Source of the DNA: Actinophytocola sp035634895
Lineage (GTDB): Bacteria; Actinomycetota; Actinomycetes; Mycobacteriales; Pseudonocardiaceae
Direction: 5' to 3'
Length of the DNA stretch: 64,000 nucleotides
Assembly: GCF_035634895.1 (NCBI RefSeq)
Contig: NZ_DASQCC010000124.1
Span: 41,322 to 105,321 of the forward strand
Part shown: piece by piece, positions 17,695 to 25,817 of the stretch
Layout of the letters: every line of letters starts with the position of its first letter
Position numbering within the stretch: the stretch's first letter is position 1
The notes under the pieces: model-generated
The model's database searches: none
Told to the model about the DNA's origin: nothing
Seen by the model: the letters and a program-made list of their open reading frames with translations, nothing else
Program-made: the position numbers and the translations under genes

Positions 17695-19044
17695 TCAGCC
17701 GGCGGCGCAGCTCGTCGTCGCGCCGCTGCCGGTTCCCGTGCCCTGGTAGCCGAACTCGACCGACTGTCCGGGGGCGATGGAGCCGTTGAAGCTGACGTTG
17801 GTGAAGTTGACCGCGCCGATGTTCCCGCTACGGTTCGCGTTCCAGCCGCTGGTGATGGTCGCGCCGGTGGGCAGCGTGACGGTCACCGTCCAGCCGTTGA
17901 CCTGCGCGGACCCCGCGGTGACCCGTACCGTGCCGACGAACCCGTCCTGCCACTGGTTCGTGGTGACGGTCGCGGTGCAGGCGCCGCCCGAGGGCGGCGG
18001 GTTCTCCGGCGGCGGGTCGGTGGTGCCGCCGTTGAGCGCGTTCAGCGCGGCGGTGTAGGCGGCCTTCTTGCCGTAGTTGCTGTCGAACAGCAGCGGGGTG
18101 CCGCTCGCGCGCCAAGAGTACTTGTCCGGGATGCCCCAGACCGTGATCCCCGTGCAGCGGGAGACCGCGAGGCACGCGTTGAGGACGCGGGTGTAGTTGT
18201 TGGCCTGCGTGCTGCCGGACCCCTCGATGTCCAGCTCGGTGATCTGCACGTCGACGCCGAGGCTGGCGAAGCGGGCCAGGTTGGCCTGGTAGTCGCTCGG
18301 CACCGGTGACGCCGAGTTGAAGTGCGACTGGAAGCCGACGCAGTCGATCGGCACGCCCCGGCTCTTGAAGTCCTGCACCATCGCGAAGACGCCGTTGCTC
18401 TTCGCGTTCTGGCCGTCGGTGTTGTAGTCGTTGTAGCAGAGCTTGGCGGCCGGGTCGGCGGCGCGGGCGGCGCGGAACGCCTCCTCGATGTAGCCGTTGC
18501 CGAGCTTCTGCTGGAACGGCGACTCCGACCGGCGGGCGCCGTTCTCGGCGAAGGCCTCGTTGACCACGTCCCAGGCGTAGATCTGGCCCTTGTAGTGGCC
18601 CATCACGCCGTTGATGTGGTTGACCATCGCCGAGCGCAGGTTGGTGGCGTCGAGGCCGCTCACCCAGCCGGCGAGCTGGGAGTGCCACACCAGCGTGTGC
18701 CCGCGGATCGTCATGCTCCGGCCGCGGGCCTGCGTCGTGATCTGGTCGGCCGGGGAGAAGTTGAACTGGTTGCGGTTGGGCTCGATCGTGTCCCACTTCA
18801 TCTCGTTCTCCGGCGTGACGCCGTTGAACTCGGTGGTCCACGTGCTCGTGTACTGCGCCTCGCCGAGATGACCGGCCGAGACCGCGGCGCCGAAGTACTT
18901 GCCGCGGGCGGCGGCCGCGGCGCCGAGTGTCGTCGCCGCGTCGGCGGTGCCGGCCAGCGCGATCGCGCCGGTGGCCGCCAGCGCACCCGCCGCCGCGACC
19001 ACCACGACCTTCCTGGCGGTGGTTCGCAGGGACTTGATGACCAT
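17695..19044 (-). CDS. Secreted GH10 endo-beta-1,4-xylanase with CBM2
   Basis: This is a 449-residue xylanase. A signal peptide (1-36) is followed by a GH10 barrel (about 37-338) with acid/base E163 in WDVVNEAF and nucleophile E270 in ITELDIEG. A Pro-rich linker (341-354) leads to a CBM2 (355-449). It cuts xylan in plant walls. Two ATGs compete: 19053, whose AGGA is directly adjacent, and 19044, where the same AGGA is 9 bp away, so 19044 is preferred. No CebR palindrome lies upstream. The 240-bp leader 19045-19284 contains GATCGCGATC (19112-19121) and two GAGTTKGATT copies (19078 and 19132), which may be regulatory. Confidence 0.94.
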   Translation of the reverse strand: MVIKSLRTTARKVVVVAAAGALAATGAIALAGTADAATTLGAAAAARGKYFGAAVSAGHLGEAQYTSTWTTEFNGVTPENEMKWDTIEPNRNQFNFSPADQITTQARGRSMTIRGHTLVWHSQLAGWVSGLDATNLRSAMVNHINGVMGHYKGQIYAWDVVNEAFAENGARRSESPFQQKLGNGYIEEAFRAARAADPAAKLCYNDYNTDGQNAKSNGVFAMVQDFKSRGVPIDCVGFQSHFNSASPVPSDYQANLARFASLGVDVQITELDIEGSGSTQANNYTRVLNACLAVSRCTGITVWGIPDKYSWRASGTPLLFDSNYGKKAAYTAALNALNGGTTDPPPENPPPSGGACTATVTTNQWQDGFVGTVRVTAGSAQVNGWTVTVTLPTGATITSGWNANRSGNIGAVNFTNVSFNGSIAPGQSVEFGYQGTGTGSGATTSCAAG

Positions 19045-19284
19045 GCTGCTCATTCCTCGCTGTACTAGACCAAACCTGAGTTGGATTTCGCGCAACGCTG
19101 AGCGATTACTCGATCGCGATCAGCTACAGCCGAGTTTGATTGTCCGTGCGAGGAGGAAGTTGTGTCAACAGTTCGAATTCCGGAACATTTTTGTGAAGTT
19201 TCGTGGCTCCGGAAATCGCTGTTCAGGGGTGGGATGGTGATTGTTTCGATTCCGCCACGCCCGAAATTATCGTGAAATTATCGA

Positions 19285-19944
19285 TCAGGTCCCGATGGTC
19301 AGTTCGGAGATCGCGATCTTGTCGGTCGGGCCGGACCCGTTGGTCGGGCTGCCGGGCACGCTCGCGAGCACGATCATGTCGACGTGTGCTGTCGTGGTCG
19401 GCGCGAACCGGACCACCTGCATGCCCCGCGACGTCGATCCGGTGTCGAAGTCCGCCGTCACGTACGTGCCGTCGTCGAACACGAACCGCGCCGCGGACAC
19501 CTTGCGGCCCTGGCGGTAGCGGTCGGTCCCGTCGTACGGGTCGGTCTTGGCGAACCCCGGCACGACGCCGATCCAGCTGATCGACGCGGGCTGGTCGAAC
19601 GTCAACAACAGGCTCGCGCCCACCCCGTCGTGGTCGCACCGCCACGCGGTGTCCGGCTGCCGGTCGACCGCGTTCGCCGCCTCGTAGGTGAACCTGTTGT
19701 CGGCCGAGTCGACGCCGGGACCCGAGGTGCACGAGGCGGTCGCGCCGACGATCGCTGCCGGCGCATCGGACGACAGCGGCGGCGACATGCCGGCCGGCAG
19801 CCTGGTGCCGGCATACCCACTGACCGGCGTGCCGGGTACGCGGTTGAGGGCCACGAGGACCCCGGTCGTGACGGCCGCCGCCACGATGATCATGACCACC
19901 GCCGCGGCCACCAACCCACGGACCACGGCGTGCTGGGATGACAT
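19285..19944 (-). CDS. Membrane-anchored protein with a discoidin-like (F5/8 type C) domain
   Basis: This is a 219-residue protein. An N-terminal membrane helix (about 10-35) is followed by a low-complexity spacer. A beta-sandwich domain starts at about residue 75, beginning FTYEAANAVDRQPDTAWRC, the usual opening of discoidin/CBM32-like modules. It would face outward and bind a carbohydrate or other ligand; no catalytic motif is visible. Two Cys could form a disulfide in this domain. The ATG at 19944 follows GGAAGGAAA. It is upstream of the xylanase gene on the same strand but 240 bp away, so co-transcription is uncertain. Confidence 0.75.
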   Translation of the reverse strand: MSSQHAVVRGLVAAAVVMIIVAAAVTTGVLVALNRVPGTPVSGYAGTRLPAGMSPPLSSDAPAAIVGATASCTSGPGVDSADNRFTYEAANAVDRQPDTAWRCDHDGVGASLLLTFDQPASISWIGVVPGFAKTDPYDGTDRYRQGRKVSAARFVFDDGTYVTADFDTGSTSRGMQVVRFAPTTTAHVDMIVLASVPGSPTNGSGPTDKIAISELTIGT

Positions 19945-20128
19945 CCGATTTCCTTCCCACGTATTTCGTCCCGACCGCACGTCCGTCGGCGACCGTGGGT
20001 GTTTCCGTTACCGGTGCACACCGGGAAATTCCGCGCATGCGGCATTGCCGGACCGTTATCCGAATTCGCTTAACGCCCGCGGCGTGCACCGCGATACCTA
20101 CGGGCCGCTGACCAGGGCGATTCGGCCG

Positions 20129-20752
20129 TCAGGGCGTCTGAACGGCGATTTCCTCGCCCAGCCGCACGCCGTCGGCCAACGGAAGTTCGTCGCCACTCCA
20201 GAACCGGCCGGGGTCATACCAGTTGGGCCGGCGTCTCCCCGGCAACAATCCCATGGCCTGATAGGTGACCGCGACGACCTCCGCGCAGTAGGCGGTCTCG
20301 AGCTTCGCGTCGGAGGTGGGCGTGCGCGGAATGGGCGCGCGGCCGTAGAGCCAGCGCGAGAACAACCGGGCGGTTGACGGGAAGGGCGTGCCGTCGAGGC
20401 GGGCGACCGTGCGCAGGATGGCGTCCTCCATCGCCCGGTCGGCCGGGGGCTCCAGCTGGCGCAGCCAGGCCCGCTGCTTGTAGCGGCCGGTCCACAGGTC
20501 GACGGCCTCGCGTAGATCGTGCAGCTGCACCCCGCGGTGGCGCTCGCCGGTCCACATGTCCCGCAGCGACCTGCCCAGCTCGGCGTGCCACATGAGTGGT
20601 GGCAGGTCCTCGATCACCACCGCCATGCCCACGTGGTTGACCGGGCTGTTCGTGGTGATCCGGATGGTCCGGTCGGCGGCGGTGGTGCCGCGGAACAGCC
20701 AGACGTCACCCGTTCTGGTCAGCTCGACTGCCTCGTCCAGTGAAACGGCCAC
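20129..20752 (-). CDS. Putative permuted papain-fold (YiiX/NlpC-P60-like) protein
   Basis: This is a 207-residue cytoplasmic protein. It begins with TGDVWLFRG, then NSPVNHVGMAVV with H40, and later TAYCAEVVAVTYQAMGLL with C156. His before Cys is the order of circularly permuted papain-like proteins such as YiiX, which act on amide or lipid ester bonds. The assignment is by motif only. The start codon is GTG at 20752. The gap 19945-20128 has no gene. The divergent small gene at 20770 starts only 17 bp away, so the two share a promoter region. Confidence 0.68.
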   Translation of the reverse strand: MAVSLDEAVELTRTGDVWLFRGTTAADRTIRITTNSPVNHVGMAVVIEDLPPLMWHAELGRSLRDMWTGERHRGVQLHDLREAVDLWTGRYKQRAWLRQLEPPADRAMEDAILRTVARLDGTPFPSTARLFSRWLYGRAPIPRTPTSDAKLETAYCAEVVAVTYQAMGLLPGRRRPNWYDPGRFWSGDELPLADGVRLGEEIAVQTP

Positions 20753-20769
20753 CCCGGTAGCCTAGGCCC

Positions 20770-20925
20770 GTGCGCTGGTGGAAGATCGTCGGCTTGGCCG
20801 GCCTGGCAGGCGTCGCGGCGACCGGAGTGGCGATCGCCCGCGCCGAACGCAGGCGCCGCGCCTACACCCCCGAGGAGATCCGCACCCGCCTGCATCAGCG
20901 AGCCGAGGAGGCCGCGGGCAAGTAG
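20770..20925 (+). CDS. Small membrane protein, 51 residues
   Basis: This short gene starts with GTG at 20770. The product begins MRWWKIVGLAGLAGVAATGVA, a single membrane helix, followed by RAERRRRAYTPEEIRTRLHQ, a basic then charged helix, and ends at TAG 20923-20925. Actinobacteria commonly encode such a small protein near this operon type, as far as I recall. It sits 56 bp upstream of the MDR dehydrogenase gene on the same strand and may be the first gene of that operon. Function unknown. Confidence 0.65.
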   Translation: MRWWKIVGLAGLAGVAATGVAIARAERRRRAYTPEEIRTRLHQRAEEAAGK

Positions 20926-20981
20926 CGTGAGTCGCCGTCCCCGGATGTGCAGGGTGGACGACCCGAAGGAGGCGGCCGCGG

Positions 20982-21968
20982 ATGAGTGGAGCGACCCATT
21001 CGACGGAGCGGGCGTTCTGGCTGCGTGAGCCTGGACAGGGTGAGATCCGGCCGGCGGAGCTGGGGCGGCCCGGACCGGACGACGTGCTCGTGCGGACGCT
21101 GTACTCCGCGGTCAGCCGGGGCACGGAGGCGCTGGTGTTCCGCGGCGGGGTGCCCGCGAGCCAGCACGACGTGATGCGTGCGCCCTTCCAGGAGGGTGAC
21201 TTCCCCGCTCCGGTGAAGTACGGCTACCTCAACGTCGGCATCGTCGAGAGTGGACCGCCGGACCTGCTCGGCCGCACTGTCTTCTGTCTCTATCCACACC
21301 AGACCCGCTACGTCGTCCCGGCCGCCGCCGTGACCCCCGTGCCCGAGACCGTGCCGGCGCGGCGGGCCGTCCTCGCCGGCACGGTCGAGACCGCCGTGAA
21401 CGCCGTCTGGGACGCCTCGCCGCAGGTCGGGGACAAGATCGCGGTCATCGGGGCCGGGATGGTCGGCGCGTCCGTCGCGCGGATCCTCGCCGGCATCCCC
21501 GGCACCCGGGTGCAGCTCGTCGACATCGACCCGGCGCGACAAGGACTCGCCGCCGGGCTCGGGGTGGACTTCGTCCTGCCGCCGGACGCGACGGGCGACT
21601 GTGACCTCGTCGTGCACGCCAGTGCGTCCGAGCAGGGCCTGACGCGGGCACTGGAGCTGCTGCGGCCGGAAGGCGTCTGCGTCGAGCTGAGCTGGTACGG
21701 CGACCGCCGCGTCAGCGTCCCGTTGGGGGAGTGGTTTCACTCACGTCGGCTCACCATCCGTAGCAGTCAGGTCGGCACCGTGTCACCCGCTCGGCCGAAG
21801 AGCTACGGGCAGCGACTGGCGGTCGCCCTGGGCCTGCTCGCCGACGCCGGGTTCGACGCACTGGTCACCGACGAGTGCCGGTTCGACGAGCTACCTGCGG
21901 TTTTGCCGAAACTGATCAGTTCTGAACCGTCTTCGCTCTGCCTGCGTGTTACCTACGACAGCGACTGA
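20982..21968 (+). CDS. MDR-superfamily (zinc-type) dehydrogenase-like protein
   Basis: This is a 328-residue medium-chain dehydrogenase/reductase. The Rossmann motif VIGAGMVGASVAR (about 154-166) with LVDID after it indicates NAD(H) preference. The N-terminal GroES-like domain has SRGTEALVFRG. I see no four-Cys structural zinc loop, and the usual catalytic GHE motif is absent, so it may be zinc-independent. AAGGAGG lies 9 bp upstream of the ATG. It heads a tight operon with a PTPS homologue, glycosyltransferase, membrane protein and RibA homologue. The substrate is unknown; it may reduce or oxidise a sugar or pterin side chain in that pathway. Confidence 0.85.
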   Translation: MSGATHSTERAFWLREPGQGEIRPAELGRPGPDDVLVRTLYSAVSRGTEALVFRGGVPASQHDVMRAPFQEGDFPAPVKYGYLNVGIVESGPPDLLGRTVFCLYPHQTRYVVPAAAVTPVPETVPARRAVLAGTVETAVNAVWDASPQVGDKIAVIGAGMVGASVARILAGIPGTRVQLVDIDPARQGLAAGLGVDFVLPPDATGDCDLVVHASASEQGLTRALELLRPEGVCVELSWYGDRRVSVPLGEWFHSRRLTIRSSQVGTVSPARPKSYGQRLAVALGLLADAGFDALVTDECRFDELPAVLPKLISSEPSSLCLRVTYDSD

Positions 21969-21989
21969 CCCGACCGTAGGAGGCGCAGG

Positions 21990-22388
21990 GTGTTCACCCT
22001 CACCGTCCGCGACCACATGATGGTCGCGCACAGTTTCACCGGAGAGGTGTTCGGCCCGGCGCAGCAGTTGCACGGCGCGACCTTCGTCGTGGACGCCACG
22101 TTCGCGCGTCCCGAGTTGGACGCGGACAACCTGGTCGTCGACATCGGACTCGCCACCGGCCAGCTGAAGGACGTGCTGGGCGGGCTGAGCTACCGCAACC
22201 TCGACGACCTGCCTGAGTTCAAGGGCGTCAACACCTCTACGGAGTTCCTCGCGAAGTTCGTCGCCGACCGGCTAGCCGATCGCGTCCACAGTGGATCCCT
22301 GGGTGAGAGCGCCCGTGGGCTCACCGAGATCACGGTGACGCTCAAGGAGTCCCATGTGGCGTGGGCGAGCTACCGGCGGTCCCTGTGA
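21990..22388 (+). CDS. 6-pyruvoyl-tetrahydropterin synthase (QueD) homologue lacking catalytic residues
   Basis: This is a 132-residue PTPS-fold protein starting with GTG (AGGAGG 6 bp upstream). The zinc-site region keeps H14 (VAHSF) and H28 (LHG), but the third ligand is Ala30 where QueD has HGH. The catalytic Cys three residues before LHG is Ala24. The LDHHYLN motif with the catalytic His is replaced by LSYRNLD. The late Glu (TLKES) remains. It therefore cannot use the standard mechanism for 6-pyruvoyl- or 6-carboxy-tetrahydropterin. It probably binds a related pterin or pyrimidine product of the RibA homologue in the same operon. Confidence 0.85.
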   Translation: MFTLTVRDHMMVAHSFTGEVFGPAQQLHGATFVVDATFARPELDADNLVVDIGLATGQLKDVLGGLSYRNLDDLPEFKGVNTSTEFLAKFVADRLADRVHSGSLGESARGLTEITVTLKESHVAWASYRRSL

Positions 22389-22467
22389 CGCGTGAGCGGA
22401 GCCCGCGGAGCGAACCATGGGCGCGGGAAGGCGAGGAACGATGCCACCGAGCCTGTGAGGGGGCATC

Positions 22468-23499
22468 GTGACCGTCTTCATCCTGCCGGCCGACGTCGAC
22501 GACGTCACGGTCGCGAGTGGCGGCAACGTGTACGGCAGACGCATGTGCGAGTTACTCGGCCTGGAAAAGGTGACGGTGCCGGGCCGCTGGCCCACGCCGA
22601 GCACCAAGGCACGGGTGGCGTTGTCCCAGACACTGGGGGAGATCCCGGACGCGTCGGTAGTACTGATAGACGGACTCGTGGCATGCGGGGTGCCCGAGGT
22701 GGTGGTGCCGGCCGCGCGCCGGCTGCGCCTGGTGGTCGTCCTGCACCTCCAGCTCGCGGACGAGATCGGGCTGCCGTCGGAGCGGGCCGCTGGCCTGGAC
22801 CGGCGCGAGCGTGAGGTGCTCCGCGCGGCCACGGCCGTGATCACCACCAGCGAGTGGTCGACCCGCCGCGTCGTCTCCCACCACGGCCTCGACCCGCGCC
22901 GCGTGCGCACCGCGCCGCCCGGCACGGAACCCGCGCCGCTGGCCGCGGGCACCGAGTCCGGCAACCGGCTGCTCTGCCTGGCCTCGGTGACCCCCCGCAA
23001 GGGGCAGGACCTGCTGGTCGAGGCGCTCGGGAACCTCTCCGACCTGCCCTGGACGTGCGTGTTCGCGGGATCGCTGCGTAACGACCCGTCGTATGCCCGC
23101 CGGATCCAGGGCTCGGTCGACAAGCACGGACTGACCCACAAGATGATCTTCGCCGGGGTGTTGTGGGGCGACGACCTGGAGCAGGCGTTCAACCAGACCG
23201 ACCTGCTCGTGCTGCCGTCGCGGCGCGAGACGTTCGGCATGGTGGTGACCGAGGCGATCGTCCGCGGCATCCCCGTGCTGGCCACGAACGTCGACGCGCT
23301 CCCTTTCACGCTCGGTAGGGACACGAACAGGACGCCGGGGATGCTGGTTCCTCCCGACGACGTGCCCGCGCTCACCGAGGCGCTGCGCCGCTGGCTCACC
23401 GACGCCGGCCTGCGCGACCGCCTGCGGGAGGCGGCGAGGGCACGCGAGGTCGAGGACTGGCCGACGGCGGCGAAGCGGCTCGCGGGGGTACTGCGTTGA
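22468..23499 (+). CDS. GT4-family glycosyltransferase
   Basis: This is a 343-residue GT-B glycosyltransferase. The N-terminal half binds the acceptor. The donor half has CLASVTPRKGQDLLVEAL and the E-x7-E motif RETFGMVVTEAIVRG typical of retaining GT4 enzymes that use nucleotide sugars. It starts with GTG at 22468 after GAGGGGG, 79 bp after the PTPS homologue. The next gene starts with TTG inside its stop codon, so the two are translationally coupled. The acceptor is unknown; in this operon it could be a lipid or the GTP-derived heterocycle. Confidence 0.9.
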   Translation: MTVFILPADVDDVTVASGGNVYGRRMCELLGLEKVTVPGRWPTPSTKARVALSQTLGEIPDASVVLIDGLVACGVPEVVVPAARRLRLVVVLHLQLADEIGLPSERAAGLDRREREVLRAATAVITTSEWSTRRVVSHHGLDPRRVRTAPPGTEPAPLAAGTESGNRLLCLASVTPRKGQDLLVEALGNLSDLPWTCVFAGSLRNDPSYARRIQGSVDKHGLTHKMIFAGVLWGDDLEQAFNQTDLLVLPSRRETFGMVVTEAIVRGIPVLATNVDALPFTLGRDTNRTPGMLVPPDDVPALTEALRRWLTDAGLRDRLREAARAREVEDWPTAAKRLAGVLR

Positions 23500-24434
23500 A
23501 CGGGAAGCTCTGGAACTGGGTGAAGCTCGCCGCCGGCGTGGCGATCGTCGTCGCGTTGATGTGGAAGCTCGGGACGAATGGTTTCGTCGCCGGATTACGG
23601 GTAATCGACGCCCATGACGTGGTCGCCGCGGTGGTTGTCGGGCTCGGTACCACCGTGCTCTGCGCATGGCGGTGGTGCCTGGTCGCGCGCCGTCTCGGGC
23701 TGCGTCTGCCGCTCGGGAAGGCTGTCGCCGACTACTATCGGGCACTGTTCCTCAACGCCGTGCTACCGGCCGGTGTGCTCGGGGACGTGCAGCGCGCCGT
23801 ATCGCACGGCAAGCAGGAGGGCGACGTCGGCGCGGGAGTCCGTGCGGTCGTGCTCGAGCGGACGGCGGGGCAGGCCGTGGTGATGGTGGCGGGAGTGGCC
23901 GTGTTGCTGGCCAGCCCGGCACGCGCTGTCGGCCTGGTGCTCGTGGCCGTGCTCGTGGCGGTCGCGCTCGGCTACCTGGCCGCGCGGCGGTGGGTCGGCA
24001 TCGGCTCACGCTGGCGCCGCACGATCGACGACGTGCGTCACGGCCTGCTGGCCAGGGACGCGTGGCCGAGCATCGCCGCGCTGTCCGCGGCCGCGCTGAC
24101 GGGGCACATCACGCTGTTCCTGGTCGCCATGAAGGCGGCGGGCGCGTCGCAGTCGCTGGACAAGCTGCTGCCGATCGTGATCGTGGCGCTGCTCGCGATG
24201 GGCCTGCCGATCAACATCGGTGGGTGGGGACCCCGCGAGGGCGTCACCGCGTTGATGTTCGCCGCGGCGGGGCTCGGGGCCGCGCAGGGCCTGACCGCCG
24301 CGGTGGCGTACGGGCTGCTGGGGCTCGTGGCGAGCCTGCCGGGCGCGCTGACCCTCGTGCCGTGGGCCCGGGTCGCGACGCAGGTCCGCGGTGTCGCGGT
24401 GGTGCTCGTCCGGAAACGAGAGAGGGTGGCATGA
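23496..24434 (+). CDS. YbhN/UPF0104-type integral membrane protein (lysylphosphatidylglycerol-synthase-like TM domain)
   Basis: This is a 312-residue protein with about eight membrane helices, of the family annotated as lysylphosphatidylglycerol synthase transmembrane region (AglD2/YbhN). The conserved VLPAGVLGDVQRA and NIGGWGPREG segments are visible. No aminoacyl-transferase domain is attached, so it is probably a lipid or glycolipid flippase or transporter. The TTG start overlaps the preceding stop (TTGA at 23496-23499), and its own TGA overlaps the next ATG. It would supply the membrane step for a glycosylated product of this operon. Confidence 0.87.
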   Translation: MNGKLWNWVKLAAGVAIVVALMWKLGTNGFVAGLRVIDAHDVVAAVVVGLGTTVLCAWRWCLVARRLGLRLPLGKAVADYYRALFLNAVLPAGVLGDVQRAVSHGKQEGDVGAGVRAVVLERTAGQAVVMVAGVAVLLASPARAVGLVLVAVLVAVALGYLAARRWVGIGSRWRRTIDDVRHGLLARDAWPSIAALSAAALTGHITLFLVAMKAAGASQSLDKLLPIVIVALLAMGLPINIGGWGPREGVTALMFAAAGLGAAQGLTAAVAYGLLGLVASLPGALTLVPWARVATQVRGVAVVLVRKRERVA

Positions 24435-25060
24435 CGCACGTGGCGGATGCGGAGACTTCGCCGGCGACGGTCGAACGGATGGTGGAGACCCGCCTGCCGA
24501 CGTCGTACGGGGAGTTCCAGGCGGTGGGGTATCTCGACCCGAGATGGGGACACGAACACGTGGCCCTCGTCCACGGCGAGGTCGCGGGGACCACGCCGCT
24601 GACGCGGTTGCACTCCGAGTGCCTGACCGGCGACGTGTTCGGCTCGACCCGGTGCGACTGCGGCCCGCAGCTCGACGCCGCGATGCGGGGCGTGGTGACC
24701 GCGGGCGCCGGCGTGATCATCTACCTGAAGGGCCACGAGGGGCGGGGCATCGGCCTGCTGGCCAAGCTCGCCGCGATGCGCCTGCAGGAGGACGGCCTGG
24801 ACACCGTCGAGGCGAACATCGCGCTCGGCCTGCCGGTCGACGCGCGTGACTACGACGTGGCCGCCCAGATCCTCACCGACCTCGGGATCGAGCAGGTGCG
24901 GCTGCTGTCGAACAACCCGGAGAAGCTGGACTCGTTGCGCCGAAACGGGATTCGTGTCGTGGAGCGGGTGCCGCTGCTGATCGCCCCCAACGACGACAAC
25001 CTTCCTTATCTGCTGACCAAACGGGAGCGGCTCGACCACCTGCTGCCGCACCTGGCGTGA
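24431..25060 (+). CDS. GTP cyclohydrolase II homologue with Tyr-to-Met switch (SCO6655-like, formylpyrimidine-forming)
   Basis: This is a 209-residue GTP cyclohydrolase II fold. Zinc ligands C64, C75 and C77 are present (HSECLTGDVFGSTRCDCG), as are HEGRGIGL and the RLLSNNPEK loop. The residue equivalent to E. coli RibA Tyr105 is Met116 (KLAAMRLQ against KIRAYALQ). In Streptomyces coelicolor SCO6655 that same Met was shown to stop the reaction at the formylated product FAPy instead of the deformylated riboflavin precursor. No other riboflavin gene is nearby. It should therefore make FAPy from GTP for a dedicated pathway. ATGA overlap couples it to the membrane protein gene. Confidence 0.9.
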   Translation: MTHVADAETSPATVERMVETRLPTSYGEFQAVGYLDPRWGHEHVALVHGEVAGTTPLTRLHSECLTGDVFGSTRCDCGPQLDAAMRGVVTAGAGVIIYLKGHEGRGIGLLAKLAAMRLQEDGLDTVEANIALGLPVDARDYDVAAQILTDLGIEQVRLLSNNPEKLDSLRRNGIRVVERVPLLIAPNDDNLPYLLTKRERLDHLLPHLA

Positions 25061-25121
25061 CGCCCGCGGTGCCTCGGCTCCCTGGTCTTCCGGCTGAGGT
25101 CCGCCTCTGACAGCGGCTGTC

Positions 25122-25817
25122 CTAGTCGAGTGCGGCGATCACGTCGGCGAAGGCGGTGACGAGCTGGGCCAGTGCGGCCTCGCCCTTGCCTGCCGTGGCC
25201 AGTGACGGGCTGCCGATCACTCCGGACGTGGTGTAGGCGCTCAGGCCCAGGGTGAGGAAGCGGTCGCGGTCGTCGGCGCGTTCGTCGTGGTCGGCGTAGT
25301 CCGGCGGGACGAGCTCCGGATGTGCGTGCAGCAGCAGGGAGGTCTCGAACTCACCGGCGTGCATGTCGGTGTCCGGGCCGGTCTCGACGCCGCCGGCCGC
25401 GCGGGCGGCGAGCCAGTCCAGTTCGGTCGGGAACAGCGCCATGCGCTCCCCGCGGGCGCTGGCCTCCTGGACGACGTTGCCGAGCACGTAGTTGCCGCCG
25501 TGGCCGTTCACGAGCGCCAGCCGGTGGATGCCCTGCAGTCTCAGCGACTCCGCCACGTCGCGGACGATCGCGTGCAGGGTGGGCGCGGAGATGCTGACGG
25601 TGCCAGGCCAGGCGGCGTGCTCGTGTGAGCAGGAGATGGTGACCGGCGGCAGGAGCAGCACCGGGTATGCCGCGGCGACGGCCTCGCCGATCGTCATCGC
25701 GATCACGGAGTCCGTCGCCAGCGGCAGGAACGCGCCGTGCTGTTCGAAGCTGCCGACCGGGAGCACGGCCACCGGCTTGTCCCGCGCGCCGGCGGACGTG
25801 CTCATCGGCAGCGTCAT
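25122..25817 (-). CDS. Creatininase-family amidohydrolase (possible ArfB-like FAPy deformylase)
   Basis: This is a 231-residue creatininase-fold metallohydrolase. Metal ligands are visible as E25 and H27 (SFEQHG), D36 (ATDS), H106 (NGHGGN) and E156 (HAGEFETS). The archaeal enzyme ArfB of this family removes the formyl group from FAPy, the predicted product of the RibA homologue 61 bp away on the opposite strand. That role fits here but is inferred; mycofactocin MftE is another family member with a different role. The ATG at 25817 overlaps the stop of the preceding gene (ATGA), which fixes the start; the frame is open further upstream. Confidence 0.85.
   Translation of the reverse strand: MTLPMSTSAGARDKPVAVLPVGSFEQHGAFLPLATDSVIAMTIGEAVAAAYPVLLLPPVTISCSHEHAAWPGTVSISAPTLHAIVRDVAESLRLQGIHRLALVNGHGGNYVLGNVVQEASARGERMALFPTELDWLAARAAGGVETGPDTDMHAGEFETSLLLHAHPELVPPDYADHDERADDRDRFLTLGLSAYTTSGVIGSPSLATAGKGEAALAQLVTAFADVIAALD

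Noticed and set aside
17695..19284. CebR-type operator upstream of the xylanase gene
   Set aside because: No TGGGAGCGCTCCCA-like sequence is present; only weak repeats were found, so the gene seems outside that regulon.
21990..25060. Riboflavin or queuosine biosynthesis locus
   Set aside because: No ribB, ribD, ribE, ribH, queC or queE nearby; the RibA and QueD homologues both carry changes at key catalytic positions.
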